Shown here in pieces: positions 1 to 8,161 of a stretch of 64,000 nucleotides of DNA. The position numbers were made by a program, and so were the translations under genes. Location of the stretch: contig NZ_RJVF01000013.1 in assembly GCF_003752175.1 (NCBI RefSeq), positions 248,001-312,000 of the forward strand, given 5' to 3'. How positions within the stretch are numbered: the stretch's first letter is position 1; each line of letters opens with the position of its first letter. This DNA comes from Comamonas sp. BIGb0124 (lineage in GTDB: Bacteria > Pseudomonadota > Gammaproteobacteria > Burkholderiales > Burkholderiaceae_C). Under the pieces are notes generated by a model. The model made no database searches, was not told where the DNA came from, and saw only the letters and a list, made by a program, of their open reading frames with translations.

Positions 1-18
1 CCGCAACACGCGGACGAT

Positions 19-303
19 TCAACAACGGTTCTCCACCGCCATCAATGAGCCGTCTTGATCGTTTAACTTGACCACCTTGTACGTCCGCTTGACCGAAACA
101 GGCTCTTTTGAAAACGCGAAGCCAAGCCCTGCCACCATGGGCTCATCCCAAGGGCGCGAGAAACCCACCGTGACACGCCAGCAGTGATTCAGCTCGTCGT
201 ACACCACTTCCTCGAGCCCGATGTTTCGCAAATCCTCATCGTGGAACAGCTTCTGCACGGCATCTTTGGCAGTGACCACAGCCTGCTTGACATCGATCGG
301 CAT
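19..303 (-). CDS. Hypothetical 94-aa protein
   Basis: Small acidic-to-neutral protein of unknown function. An open frame continues upstream of the ATG at 303, but its first 54 residues are Arg/Gly/Cys-rich and look non-coding. From the ATG (MPIDVKQAVVTAKDAV...) the composition becomes normal: a helical N-terminus followed by beta-type stretches (HCWRVTVGFSRPW, VKRTYKVVKL). There is no signal peptide and no membrane segment. It is divergent from ligD with 191 bp between the two starts, so the promoters of both genes lie there. Function cannot be assigned; that it is a gene is fairly likely. Confidence 0.6.
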   Translation of the reverse strand: MPIDVKQAVVTAKDAVQKLFHDEDLRNIGLEEVVYDELNHCWRVTVGFSRPWDEPMVAGLGFAFSKEPVSVKRTYKVVKLNDQDGSLMAVENRC

Positions 304-494
304 CTGGCGAGCCCCATGAACAAAGAAAGACAAATTATCGCAGCGTCGCCTTGCCGCATCCGGATGGCCCTGGCAGATGCCGCCGCCCCGCCCTGACAAC
401 AACACTGCAGCTTTCCTCACACCCCCAAAGCACCGACCGGTACACAGTCGGGACTGGAGACCCACACCTCCGGCTCTCGCGCTGGGTTCATGCC

Positions 495-3047
495 ATGGCT
501 ACCGATCCGCTCGAAAAATACAAATCCAAACGCAACTTCACCCTCACCACCGAGCCCGCCGAGGGCGGGGTGGGCAATGAAGCCGCGCGGCAGTTCGTCA
601 TCCAGAAACACTGGGCCAGCAGCCTGCATTACGACTTGCGCCTCGAGCTCGACGGCACCATGAAAAGCTGGGCCGTGCCCAAAGGCCCCAGCTTCGATCC
701 GGCCGACAAACGCATGGCCATCCACGTCGAAGACCACCCCATCAGCTACAACACCTTCGAAGGCGTCATCCCCGCCAAACAATACGGCGCGGGCAAAGTC
801 ATCGTCTGGGACAAGGGCACCTGGGTGCCCATCGGCGATGCCCACGAAGGTTATGCCCAAGGCAATCTCAAATTCGAGTTCCACGGCCACAAGCTGCAAG
901 GGCGCTGGGCACTCATCCGCATCAAAAGCAAGAACACCCGCCAAGACGCCTGGCTGCTCATCAAGGAAAAAGACACCCTCGCCCGCCCCGCATCCGAATT
1001 CAGCGTCGTCGACGAGTTGCCCGACAGCGTCGCCGCCTTGCCCGCCCTCGCAGCGCCCACCTCGGCTCAAGGCACGCCGACGCCGTCGAAGCCCCCGCAC
1101 CAGTCCGCCCGCAAGACCAGCGCAAGCACCACCTCGTCTGCCAGACGCAAGGCCGCCGCACCTGCGCGCAGCACCCTGCCGCCCAAGATGAGCCCCGTGC
1201 TCGCCACCCTCGTCGACCAACCGCCGGCCCAGGCCGAAGACTGGCTGTTCGAGATCAAGTTCGACGGCTACCGCATGCTCACCCGCATCGACGACCAGGG
1301 CCAGGTCCGCCTGTTCACCCGCAACGGGCACGACTGGACCTCCAAGCTCAAAAGCATCGCCCGGCAGATCGCCGATCTGCACCTGCCGCCGTCATGGCTC
1401 GACGGTGAAATCGTCGTCCTCAATGCCAACGGCGCGCCCGATTTCCAGGCGCTGCAGAACGCCTTCGATCTCGACCGCCAGCAGGATTTTGTCTACTTCC
1501 TCTTCGACCTGCCCTTCCACGACGGCCTCGACCTCACCGGCCTCCCCCTCGTCGAGCGCCGCGCCGCCTTGCGCACGCTGCTCACCCATGCCCCCCCGGC
1601 ACTGCGCTTCAGCGACACCTTCGACGCCCCGCCGCAAGACATGGTCACATCCGCCTGCCAGATGGGGCTCGAAGGCATCATCGGCAAACGCAAGACCAGC
1701 ACCTACACCTCGACCCGCTCCGCCGACTGGATCAAGCTCAAATGCGGCCATCGGCAAGAGTTCGTCATCGGCGGCTGGACAGATCCCAAAGGCTCACGAC
1801 AGGCCCTGGGCGCCATCCTGGTCGGCGTTCACGACGAGCAAGGCCGCCTGGTCTATGCCGGCGGCGTCGGCACCGGTTTCAACAACAAGGCCCTGGTCGA
1901 CATCCACGCCAAGCTGCACAAGCTGGCACAGAAGACCAGCCCCTTCGCCGGCCCCACCGAACACGATCGGCAGGCGCACTGGGTCAAGCCCACCCTGCTG
2001 GCCGAAGTCACGTTTTCTCACTGGACACAAGACGGCCATCTCCGGCATCCCGTCTTTCACGCCCTGCGCGACGACAAACCCGCCAAGAACATCGTTCGCG
2101 AACGCCCGCAGCACCCGCAAGATTTCAAGCCCCAGGAAACCCGCAGCACCCTGCCCGCCCAGCTCAAGATCAGCCACCCCGACCGCGTCGTCGATGCATC
2201 CACCGGCATCACCAAGATCGAGCTCATCCGCCATTACGGGCTGGTCGGCCCGCTGATGATGGCGCACCTCAAGGGCCGGCCCGTCTCGCTCGTCCGCGCG
2301 CCCAGCGGCATCGAGGGTCAGCAGTTTTTTCAGAAACACCTCGAGAACGCCAAGATGACCGGCATCCGCGAGCTGCCGCAATCGCTCGACCCCGATCACG
2401 AGCCCTACATGGAAGTGGCCACCGCCCTCGGCCTGCTCTCGGCCGCCCAGATGAACGTCGTCGAATTCCATACGTGGAACGCCACCCGATCGGCCCTCAT
2501 GAAGCCCGATCGCATCACCTTCGACCTCGACCCGGGCGCCGGCGTCGATTGGAAAACCGTGCAGCAAGGGGCCCAACTGCTGCATGCCTTCCTCGATCAA
2601 CTCGGCCTGGCCGGCTTTCTCAAGACCAGCGGCGGCAAGGGGCTGCATGTCGTCGTGCCCATCCGCCGCCAGCACGACTGGGATACCGTCAAGGCCTTCT
2701 CGCAAGCCGTCGTCTCGCACCTGGCCGCCACCCTTCCGCAATTGTTCGTCGCCAAGATGGGTCCGCGCAACCGCGTCGGCAAGATCTTTGTCGACTACCT
2801 GCGCAACGGCTTCGGCGCCACCACCGTTTCGGCGTGGTCGGCCCGCGTGCGGCCCGGCATGGGCGTCTCCGTGCCTTGTGCGTGGGCCGAACTCGGCCAG
2901 TTGACCGGCGGCGCACACTGGACGGTACGCAACATCCACCGCCGGCTCGACCAGGGCAACGCGCCCTGGCACGACTATTCAAGCGCCGCCCGATCCATCG
3001 GCCCGGCCATCAAGATGCTGAAGCCGGCAAAAGCCGCTCGCCGGTAA
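495..3047 (+). CDS. ligD: ATP-dependent DNA ligase D, non-homologous end joining
   Basis: 850-aa multidomain LigD that processes and seals double-strand breaks together with Ku. The domain order is the Pseudomonas type. The N-terminal 3'-phosphoesterase covers about residues 10-170; it has QKH, LHYDLRLELDG and HVEDHP, carrying the metal-binding His/Asp residues. The central ATP ligase covers about 230-530, with the nucleotidyl-lysine motif EIKFDGYR. The C-terminal AEP-type primase/polymerase covers about 550-840, with the metal motif DLDPG and KTSGGKGLHV. The linker at about 195-225 is Ala/Pro/Ser-rich. The frame is open from 351, but the first 48 residues are low-complexity and ATG 495 starts the conserved MATDPLEKYKSKRNF. 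No ku gene lies in the window; it may be upstream of base 1 or elsewhere. Confidence 0.97.
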   Translation: MATDPLEKYKSKRNFTLTTEPAEGGVGNEAARQFVIQKHWASSLHYDLRLELDGTMKSWAVPKGPSFDPADKRMAIHVEDHPISYNTFEGVIPAKQYGAGKVIVWDKGTWVPIGDAHEGYAQGNLKFEFHGHKLQGRWALIRIKSKNTRQDAWLLIKEKDTLARPASEFSVVDELPDSVAALPALAAPTSAQGTPTPSKPPHQSARKTSASTTSSARRKAAAPARSTLPPKMSPVLATLVDQPPAQAEDWLFEIKFDGYRMLTRIDDQGQVRLFTRNGHDWTSKLKSIARQIADLHLPPSWLDGEIVVLNANGAPDFQALQNAFDLDRQQDFVYFLFDLPFHDGLDLTGLPLVERRAALRTLLTHAPPALRFSDTFDAPPQDMVTSACQMGLEGIIGKRKTSTYTSTRSADWIKLKCGHRQEFVIGGWTDPKGSRQALGAILVGVHDEQGRLVYAGGVGTGFNNKALVDIHAKLHKLAQKTSPFAGPTEHDRQAHWVKPTLLAEVTFSHWTQDGHLRHPVFHALRDDKPAKNIVRERPQHPQDFKPQETRSTLPAQLKISHPDRVVDASTGITKIELIRHYGLVGPLMMAHLKGRPVSLVRAPSGIEGQQFFQKHLENAKMTGIRELPQSLDPDHEPYMEVATALGLLSAAQMNVVEFHTWNATRSALMKPDRITFDLDPGAGVDWKTVQQGAQLLHAFLDQLGLAGFLKTSGGKGLHVVVPIRRQHDWDTVKAFSQAVVSHLAATLPQLFVAKMGPRNRVGKIFVDYLRNGFGATTVSAWSARVRPGMGVSVPCAWAELGQLTGGAHWTVRNIHRRLDQGNAPWHDYSSAARSIGPAIKMLKPAKAARR

Positions 3048-3063
3048 CGGGCGAGCCAACGGC

Positions 3064-3324
3064 TCAAGCCAGCAACTGCTGATTGATCACGTCGCGCACA
3101 CGTTCCACGATCGCCGCATCGAAGGGGTCTTTCACCTCGATCAGCAGACGCCGTTCGGCCACGGCCCCCGCCTGACTCGACGGCACCGGAATCGCCTGGC
3201 TCACGCTGCGCGCACTCACGATCTCGTTGCCCTCGGCGTGGTTGTCTTCTGCAACCAGCACAAAACTCTCGAAGCTCGCGAGGTCGACGCCGGCCAGCTC
3301 GTCCTCGGTATAGATCCTGGTCAT
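3064..3324 (-). CDS. Hypothetical 86-aa protein
   Basis: Unknown function. The protein begins MTRIYTEDELAGVDLASFE and contains a beta-rich centre and a C-terminal helix (FDAAIVERVRDVINQQLLA). A GTG at 3333 would overlap the stop of the upstream gene (GTGA). I prefer the ATG at 3324 because AAGGGG lies 8 nt upstream of it. It forms a two-gene - strand unit with the 75-aa gene at 3330-3557 and converges on ligD, whose stop is 16 bp away. There is no signal peptide. Confidence 0.6.
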   Translation of the reverse strand: MTRIYTEDELAGVDLASFESFVLVAEDNHAEGNEIVSARSVSQAIPVPSSQAGAVAERRLLIEVKDPFDAAIVERVRDVINQQLLA

Positions 3325-3329
3325 CGATT

Positions 3330-3557
3330 TCACCCCTTGCCTCGTCCCGAGGCCGCGCGTTGTTGTGCCGGATACCGGTCGAAAGAATCTTCTTCAATCC
3401 AAACCTCGGCTGGCAACCCCAGCTCGTCGTTCGATGCATTCTGCATGCGTCGCGTGAACGATTGCCTGACCTCGGCACTGTCTCGCATCCACTCGCTATG
3501 GCCATAGAGTACGCCACCGTTGGCATGCGTGTACTTCCAACTCAACCGAATATTCAC
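3330..3557 (-). CDS. Hypothetical 75-aa protein
   Basis: Small charged protein without recognisable domain (MNIRLSWKYTHANGGVLYGH...). An AAGGAG sequence sits about 12 nt upstream of the ATG, which supports real translation. It is the first gene of a two-gene - strand unit with the 86-aa gene, whose possible GTG start overlaps this stop. The sequence around YGHSEWMRDSAEVRQSFTRR looks amphipathic. No function is proposed. Confidence 0.55.
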   Translation of the reverse strand: MNIRLSWKYTHANGGVLYGHSEWMRDSAEVRQSFTRRMQNASNDELGLPAEVWIEEDSFDRYPAQQRAASGRGKG

Positions 3558-3825
3558 CGCGTGTTCTCCTTTTCTCTGTAGATCGAAGCCTTCACCCTAC
3601 GCGACTGAGATCTGCTGGCTGTAGGCGAGCTTGCATTCATCGGCACGGATCAGCCCGATCATTCCGCTGCGGTTGCCTTTGTTGCGTGCGATCAACGACC
3701 TTCATGCGGCTCACTTTTTCCATCGTCGGATACACGCATCTGAAGGGGTTGCACATGCCGTACACTTAGCAAATCCACTGCAAAAGAGTGGATCGGGCTT
3801 GGCGGCCTGAATGGAGCGGCGTATG

Positions 3826-3849
3826 GCCGCATTTTTGATGCGGCTTTTT
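3826..3849 (+). terminator. Intrinsic terminator upstream of the C4-like element
   Basis: Perfect 7-bp stem (GCCGCAT 3826-3832, ATGCGGC 3838-3844) with a 5-nt loop, followed directly by five T on the + strand. No + strand gene lies just upstream, so it may end a short transcript belonging to the adjacent structured element. Confidence 0.6.
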
Positions 3850-3866
3850 CGCCCTGCCCCCTTTAC

Positions 3867-3959
3867 GGTGGCTCGGGCGGGGAGGTCGCAAGACCTGCCG
3901 GTGCTCCATCGGTCCGCCAACCTCGTTCGGGCTGCCACCTTCCTTGGCGGGAAGGTGGC
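3867..3959 (+). ncRNA. C4-antisense-RNA-like structured element
   Basis: A compact structured segment. GGTGGC (3867-3872) can pair with GCCACC (3934-3939), enclosing a hairpin with a GNRA loop (AGGTC GCAA GACCT, 3883-3896) and a CGGTCCGCCAACCTCGTTCG stretch. From memory this matches the phage P1/P7 C4 antisense RNA type (Rfam C4), which controls anti-repressor and icd-like genes. GCCACCTTCC (3934-3943) can instead pair perfectly with GGAAGGTGGC (3950-3959), so the two folds exclude each other. A 96-aa gene starts 29 nt downstream. The structures are seen in the sequence; the family name is from recall and was not searched. Confidence 0.45.
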
Positions 3960-3987
3960 AGTACTCAAACCGTAACTGGAGCAGCCA

Positions 3988-4278
3988 ATGGTCAACACCA
4001 TTTCGCCGGGCACGTCCGCCCAATCCCCCTCTTTCGATGCAGTAACGGCCACCCCGCTGGATCTGAACGACTTCCGTCAGATTCAAATGGATGTGTACGG
4101 CAGCTTTGCGGCCATCGGCCTGCTGATGTCGGCTGTACGCGGAGAGACCGCGCCCCTCGATGAACAGAGCGGCTTGGGCATTGCCGTGCTCCTGGAGTGC
4201 ATCCAGGGCCGGCTCGAGCTGGCCGTCGATGGCTTGGATGTGGCGGGCGAAGCGCTGGGGCTGGCCCGCATGCATTGA
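3988..4278 (+). CDS. Hypothetical 96-aa protein downstream of C4-like RNA
   Basis: Unknown small protein, mostly predicted helix, with a conserved-looking core (DVYGSFAAIGLLMSAVRGE and LLECIQGRLELAVDGLDVAGEAL). It starts with ATG after a GGAG about 8 nt upstream. Its position 29 nt behind the C4-like structure suggests that its translation or transcription is controlled by that RNA, as the icd/ant genes are in P1-type phages. It could be a phage-derived regulator; no homologous family is recognised with confidence. Confidence 0.55.
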   Translation: MVNTISPGTSAQSPSFDAVTATPLDLNDFRQIQMDVYGSFAAIGLLMSAVRGETAPLDEQSGLGIAVLLECIQGRLELAVDGLDVAGEALGLARMH

Positions 4279-4473
4279 GCCGGCTGAACACGCAGGAATG
4301 CCCGCAACAGGGCATCCTGTGTGAGCATGATCTGCATGCTTACATTCGCCACGCCATGTCGCGAATCAAGGCGTTATTGTGAAGCGGTACAAAGGGTGCT
4401 AGTCTAGGCCGCGCGGTCGGCCTGATGAGAAGGCGAATGCAGCCTCTATCGATTGAAGCACTGTACTTAAACG

Positions 4474-5418
4474 GTGAAAGGCCAGTTTTCAGACATGTAT
4501 CCAATAATGTCCGTTCCGGACGGTGCTGCAATCAACACAGAGCCTCTTGGCACCAAATATAAATTCTGGTATCAAGATACCAATCTTGGATTATGTCTTT
4601 TCAAAGAGGGCCGTCCGAACACGGGGGAGAACTGGGCCGAAAAGGTCACCTCGCATCTTGCCGAAATTCTGGGAATACCTCATGCGCAATATGAACTGGC
4701 CACCTATGAACAACGTCGAGGCGTCATCACGCCGACCCTAGCAACCTTTGGCTCGAGAATTATTCATGGCAATGAAATTCTTGCTGCATTAGCCCACGAT
4801 GCTCATACAGAAGAGCTCAGACCCTATCGAAATACCAGCCACAAGCTGCAGCGGGTTCTAGCCTACTTCAAACAGACACAAGACTCGGTCGCCCCCCCGG
4901 CGGAATGGGATGCATCAAAAGATATCCATACAGCCCTGGATGTGTTCATAGGCTATATAATGTTCGACGCATGGATCGGAAATCAAGACCGCCATGATCA
5001 GAATTGGGCATTGATTCGCAAGTCAAACGGGCTCCTGTCACTGTCCCCCTCATACGATCATGGGTCGAGTCTGGCACGAAATCTCATGGATTCCGAGAGA
5101 GAAAAACGATTGACGACCAGCGACAAGGGCTACCACATATCGACATTTGCCACAAAGGCCAAAAGCGGTTTCTTCCCACACGAGGAAGGGGAAAAGTCGG
5201 TGGCGCTCGGTACCGTAGAAGCCTATCGTCGTGCGTCTGCGAGATCGACAGGAGCAGCGGAATGGTGGAAAAACAGGTTGGCGTCTGTGGATTTTGATGA
5301 TGTCGCTCGTGTCATCAACGACGTGCCGGATGACTGGATGAGTGAAAAATCGCGTGAATTCACACTCCAGCTTTTAAAAATCAATCAGGAACGCATTTTG
5401 AATGCGAAACTGTCATGA
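4474..5418 (+). CDS. HipA-like serine/threonine kinase
   Basis: 314-aa protein of the HipA / phosphatidylinositol-kinase-like fold. It has a Gly loop region (about residues 24-33), the invariant Lys in LFKE (K44) and the helix Glu in GENWAEKV (E56). The catalytic loop NQDRHDQN has D172 and N177, and the metal-binding Asp is in SPSYDHG (D195). All catalytic elements are intact, so activity is expected. It is shorter than E. coli HipA (440 aa) and lacks the HipA N-subdomain-1. The start is uncertain: GTG 4474 or ATG 4495, neither with a good ribosome site. The stop overlaps the next ATG (ATGA), so the pair is coupled. Base composition is clearly AT-richer than the flanks, suggesting transfer. 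Confidence 0.85.
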   Translation: MKGQFSDMYPIMSVPDGAAINTEPLGTKYKFWYQDTNLGLCLFKEGRPNTGENWAEKVTSHLAEILGIPHAQYELATYEQRRGVITPTLATFGSRIIHGNEILAALAHDAHTEELRPYRNTSHKLQRVLAYFKQTQDSVAPPAEWDASKDIHTALDVFIGYIMFDAWIGNQDRHDQNWALIRKSNGLLSLSPSYDHGSSLARNLMDSEREKRLTTSDKGYHISTFATKAKSGFFPHEEGEKSVALGTVEAYRRASARSTGAAEWWKNRLASVDFDDVARVINDVPDDWMSEKSREFTLQLLKINQERILNAKLS

Positions 5419-6203
5419 AAAGATTATTTGTCGCGGGCCAAGATCCTGAATCACGCGAGTGGATTCCAGTGGCTCAATTGACCGAAAGCGCAATGGGGTA
5501 TGAGCTCAAATACACCAGAGGTGCCTTACGCCTTACGGGATTCAGCGGTCTCAGCCGCATGCAGACACTGGAATATTCGTATCTTTCCAAATCACTATTT
5601 CCATTCTTCAGAAATAGAGTCATCTCTAAATCCAGACCTGAATATAAAAATTATATCAGCTGGCTAGGCCTAAACGAGACACCCACAACACCGATGGAAT
5701 TATTGGCGGTGACAGGGGGGGTCCGAGCGACCGATGGATATGAACTGATTGCCGATCCAGAAAACATCAATGGGCAATTTTCATTCAGTTTCTTCTCGCG
5801 CGGCGCAAAATCCATCAGCCATGACGCCCTAGAAAGAGCATCTGACAACCAGGGCTCTGCAGATGCCTACTTGATGCTGGATTTGCAAAACATTCGAGAT
5901 GAAAACGCAATCGCGATCCGTGCGGAGAGCCCTTATCAAACGCTGCTGGGCTACGTACCCCGCTATTTCTGCCTCGGACTGAGAAAACTACTACTGGCAA
6001 AACGCGAGGTGCGCTGCAAGATCAAGAAGATCAATCTAGACGCACCACTTAATATGCGCGTCCTGATCGAAGTCGCCGTAACATGCGAGAATGGATTCAG
6101 CTTGTTTGATGGCGTCGAAGACTTCAAAACATTAGCATCACCCACAATTGAGTATGCAAGTGCATTGCAGCACGACAATATCGAGCAAGCCGCTGGCCAT
6201 TGA
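5415..6203 (+). CDS. HIRAN-domain protein paired with the HipA-like kinase
   Basis: 262-aa protein with a C-terminal HIRAN domain at about residues 145-215. The signature NIRDENAIAI followed by LLGYVPRYF corresponds to the NPxDxNAIAV...LGYVPR pattern of HIRAN, a fold known to bind DNA ends or ssDNA in HLTF. The N-terminal 140 residues are not recognised; they contain aromatic-rich segments (LEYSYLSKSLFPFFRN). No helix-turn-helix is visible, so it is not a HipB-type antitoxin. The 4-nt overlap with the kinase makes an obligate two-gene cassette. A role as substrate, antitoxin or sensor for the kinase is inference. Confidence 0.75.
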   Translation: MKRLFVAGQDPESREWIPVAQLTESAMGYELKYTRGALRLTGFSGLSRMQTLEYSYLSKSLFPFFRNRVISKSRPEYKNYISWLGLNETPTTPMELLAVTGGVRATDGYELIADPENINGQFSFSFFSRGAKSISHDALERASDNQGSADAYLMLDLQNIRDENAIAIRAESPYQTLLGYVPRYFCLGLRKLLLAKREVRCKIKKINLDAPLNMRVLIEVAVTCENGFSLFDGVEDFKTLASPTIEYASALQHDNIEQAAGH

Positions 6204-6268
6204 TCTTTTCTTGAAAAAATTGTGAATGCCAGCGGGGCCCACGGCCTCGCTCACCGCAGCCGCGGGTC

Positions 6269-6637
6269 TCAACGATCCCAACGGCCCGGCACAAAAACCC
6301 AGCCCGGCCCTTCTTGCCGCCAATGCGCAGGCACGTAGTGGGCGCGCGGGCGTTCGACCTCCCACCGGCCTTCCAGCCACACATGCCTGCGGATCTGCGG
6401 ATCCCACGACCAGTAGCCCGGCGCCCACACATAGCCCGATCGCGGCGCAGGGATCACTTCGACCCGCGGCGGCGGCGGAGCGACCTCTACCCGGTACGAA
6501 ACCGCTTCGTGCGCCCTGGGCGGCGCTACCACGCAAGCAGAGACCAGGGTTGCAGTGCCCACCGCCGCCGCCAGCCATGCAGCTCGCGTCGCACCGATGG
6601 GGATCATCCGGAATGCATTCATGGAAGCTGTCTTCAT
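6269..6637 (-). CDS. YXWGXW-type repeat lipoprotein
   Basis: 122-aa predicted outer-membrane or periplasmic lipoprotein. The N-terminus has Lys/Arg, a hydrophobic stretch and a lipobox-like LVSAC. The mature part is Pro/Arg/Trp-rich with repeated YVWAPGYWSW, VWLEGRWE, HYVPAHWR and WVFVPGRW motifs, typical of the YXWGXW repeat family of unknown function. ATG 6637 is chosen over 6643 because AGGAG lies 7 nt before it and would abut the other ATG. It converges on the HIRAN gene. Confidence 0.8.
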   Translation of the reverse strand: MKTASMNAFRMIPIGATRAAWLAAAVGTATLVSACVVAPPRAHEAVSYRVEVAPPPPRVEVIPAPRSGYVWAPGYWSWDPQIRRHVWLEGRWEVERPRAHYVPAHWRQEGPGWVFVPGRWDR

Positions 6638-6808
6638 GTTCATCTCCTGAAGCGGACGATTCGGTCACCAGGCAAGCCCACACATCTCACCGTCCGTGCA
6701 GCCAATATGAAGGGCATTTCTTAGCCGAACCTGAAACGGCAACTTGCCACAGCCCGCGTTGAGCGGCATCATCTGCTCTCCCATGAGCCTGCCTCCAGGA
6801 GAACCGAC

Positions 6809-6997
6809 ATGGCACCTCGCTATCTTTCGACAGCACTTGTCTTTGCCGTCGCTCTCGCCGGTACCGGGGCCTACATCCTGCCCAGCAAGGCCCGGAAGGT
6901 CGACCAGCAGATCGAACAGGCAGTCGTCAAATCCACGCACAAAGCGGCCGTCAAGGGCACGCGCCTGCTCAACGACCTCCTGTTGCGCAAGTCCTGA
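6809..6997 (+). CDS. Small membrane or exported protein, 62 aa
   Basis: One N-terminal hydrophobic segment (YLSTALVFAVALAGTGAYIL) followed by a basic amphipathic helix (KARKVDQQIEQAVVKSTHKAAVKGTRLLNDLLL). An AGGAG sequence precedes the ATG at ideal spacing. It is probably an inner-membrane-anchored micro-protein. No family is recognised. Confidence 0.6.
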   Translation: MAPRYLSTALVFAVALAGTGAYILPSKARKVDQQIEQAVVKSTHKAAVKGTRLLNDLLLRKS

Positions 6998-7065
6998 TAT
7001 CGGCCGTTTGGTGCGGCCGCTATCGCGCGCAGCATGCCGAATAAGGCATCTGGTGCCCCAGTTCC

Positions 7066-7500
7066 CTATCGGTCGGTCAACAGTTGCAACAGGCCGTCCG
7101 GTACAAGCAAACAATCCGGCGCCAGTTCCGCTGGATCGAGCCAAAAAGCCGAGAACGATTGGCCATTGCTTTCCACCCCGCTGATGGACGCCCGACCATA
7201 AAACGATCGATCGGCGAACGCAGCGTCATAGACCTGGACGATTTCATGTCCGAGCTCGCCTTCGTACGTGAAGATGTTTTCCAGCGTGCCGATGAGGCGG
7301 AGGTCGACGATTTCCGCATCGAGCTCCTCACGGATCTCTCGGACGATTCCTCGCGCACTGGTTTCGCCGAACTCGATGCTGCCACCCAAAGGCCGGCAGA
7401 AACGTGTGCCCCCGGCGGGGTCCACGGCTTCGCTCACGAGAATCTTGCCGTGATGAGAAAAAATGCAGAGCGCCTTGGCGCGAATGTGTGGAGCAGACAT
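7066..7500 (-). CDS. Nudix hydrolase
   Basis: 144-aa Nudix-fold pyrophosphohydrolase. The Nudix box runs from GGSIEFGETSARGIVREIRE into EELDAEI at about residues 38-63. The GE..REIREEL core is complete; the usual Gly after EE(L) is Asp, which is tolerated in the family. The N-terminus (IRAKALCIFSHHGKILVSE) and a C-terminal FWLDPAEL element fit mutator-type Nudix proteins. The substrate cannot be told from sequence. It stands alone, facing away from the 62-aa gene. Confidence 0.88.
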   Translation of the reverse strand: MSAPHIRAKALCIFSHHGKILVSEAVDPAGGTRFCRPLGGSIEFGETSARGIVREIREELDAEIVDLRLIGTLENIFTYEGELGHEIVQVYDAAFADRSFYGRASISGVESNGQSFSAFWLDPAELAPDCLLVPDGLLQLLTDR

Positions 7501-7575
7501 CGGGATTGGAAGGGCTGAGTCGGGCGGCCGTCATGCTACTTGATGATGGAGGCAGGCACACGTCCGAAGCCCAAG

Positions 7576-7599
7576 AAAAGGCCCGCCAGAAGGCGGGCC
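7576..7599 (-). terminator. Intrinsic terminator, - strand
   Basis: Perfect 8-bp GC stem (GGCCCGCC 7580-7587, GGCGGGCC 7592-7599) with a 4-nt loop. On the - strand it is followed by TTTT. No - strand gene is seen between it and the terminator at 7722-7744, so it may back that one up or end an unseen short transcript. Confidence 0.6.
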
Positions 7600-7721
7600 A
7601 AGTCCGTGACGCTCGACGAGGGTGGCCTCGTGAACATGGGTCCTCACGGATCCATTCACCTTAAGCCGCAACCCAGCAGACGGGCGTAAGACGCCATGCT
7701 CAATCCTCCCCAGAAACGACA

Positions 7722-7744
7722 AAGCCCGCGTCACACGCGGGCTT
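7722..7744 (-). terminator. Intrinsic terminator of the 39-aa membrane protein gene
   Basis: 9-bp perfect stem (AAGCCCGCG 7722-7730, CGCGGGCTT 7736-7744) with a 5-nt loop, 20 bp past the stop of the gene at 7765-7884, and a T-rich tail on the - strand. Confidence 0.7.
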
Positions 7745-7764
7745 GCTGATTGGGGAGCGTCGTC

Positions 7765-7884
7765 TTACTGCGCAGCGAACTCCGACTCACGGTTGCCGCG
7801 GCTGGCCGCCTTGGCAAGACTGTAGACAACCAGGCCACCCGCGACCTGAACCAAAGCGATTACAGCAATTCCGTGAACCAACAT
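7765..7884 (-). CDS. Small single-pass membrane protein, 39 aa, YSxxKAASR motif
   Basis: Starts at the ATG at 7884, where AGGAG lies 6 nt upstream; the longer frame from 7959 has no such signal. The protein has one transmembrane segment (LVHGIAVIALVQVAGGLVVY) followed by SLAKAASRGNRESEFAAQ. The junction YSLAKAASR closely matches YSMTKAASR in the 50-aa protein at 13693-13845, so the two are related. Its own Shine-Dalgarno and a clean terminator support expression. Function is unknown. Confidence 0.6.
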   Translation of the reverse strand: MLVHGIAVIALVQVAGGLVVYSLAKAASRGNRESEFAAQ

Positions 7885-8161
7885 GCTCAACTCCTGACAT
7901 AAAACATCTCGTGATGCAATGCCAGTGTAGGTGCACTCGAAAGTGTTAGCCATAGCCAAGGGCTAGGTGCTTACCCGCTTTAAACACAGTTGCAAAACAC
8001 CGTGCACCAAGCCGAGGCATGACCTCTGGTCACACTCGATTTCGTGTAACTAAAAAAGCGACAGCGCTTGTAGACTGATGGCAATGCGGCCAGTCCGACG
8101 CATCCCACGGATGCGCACCATGCCTCAACTTACGCGGCATTTCTACGTAAGCCACGCAAGA

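Noticed and set aside
1742-3082. 446-residue + strand frame overlapping ligD
   Set aside because: Arg/Pro-rich shadow of the third-position GC bias; ligD in the other frame has all its catalytic motifs.
3598-3700. Possible C-terminal gene remnant on the - strand (reads NKGNRSGMIGLIRADECKLAYS before a stop)
   Set aside because: It looks protein-like but is too short, has no start and matches no family that I know; left out as a feature.
3711-4052. 113-residue - strand frame across the C4-like element
   Set aside because: Antisense to the structured RNA; the composition follows the hairpin sequences. It resembles the spurious ORFs often called in such regions.
7531-7734. 67-residue - strand frame between two terminators
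   Set aside because: No ribosome site and no conserved character; it covers a terminator stem.
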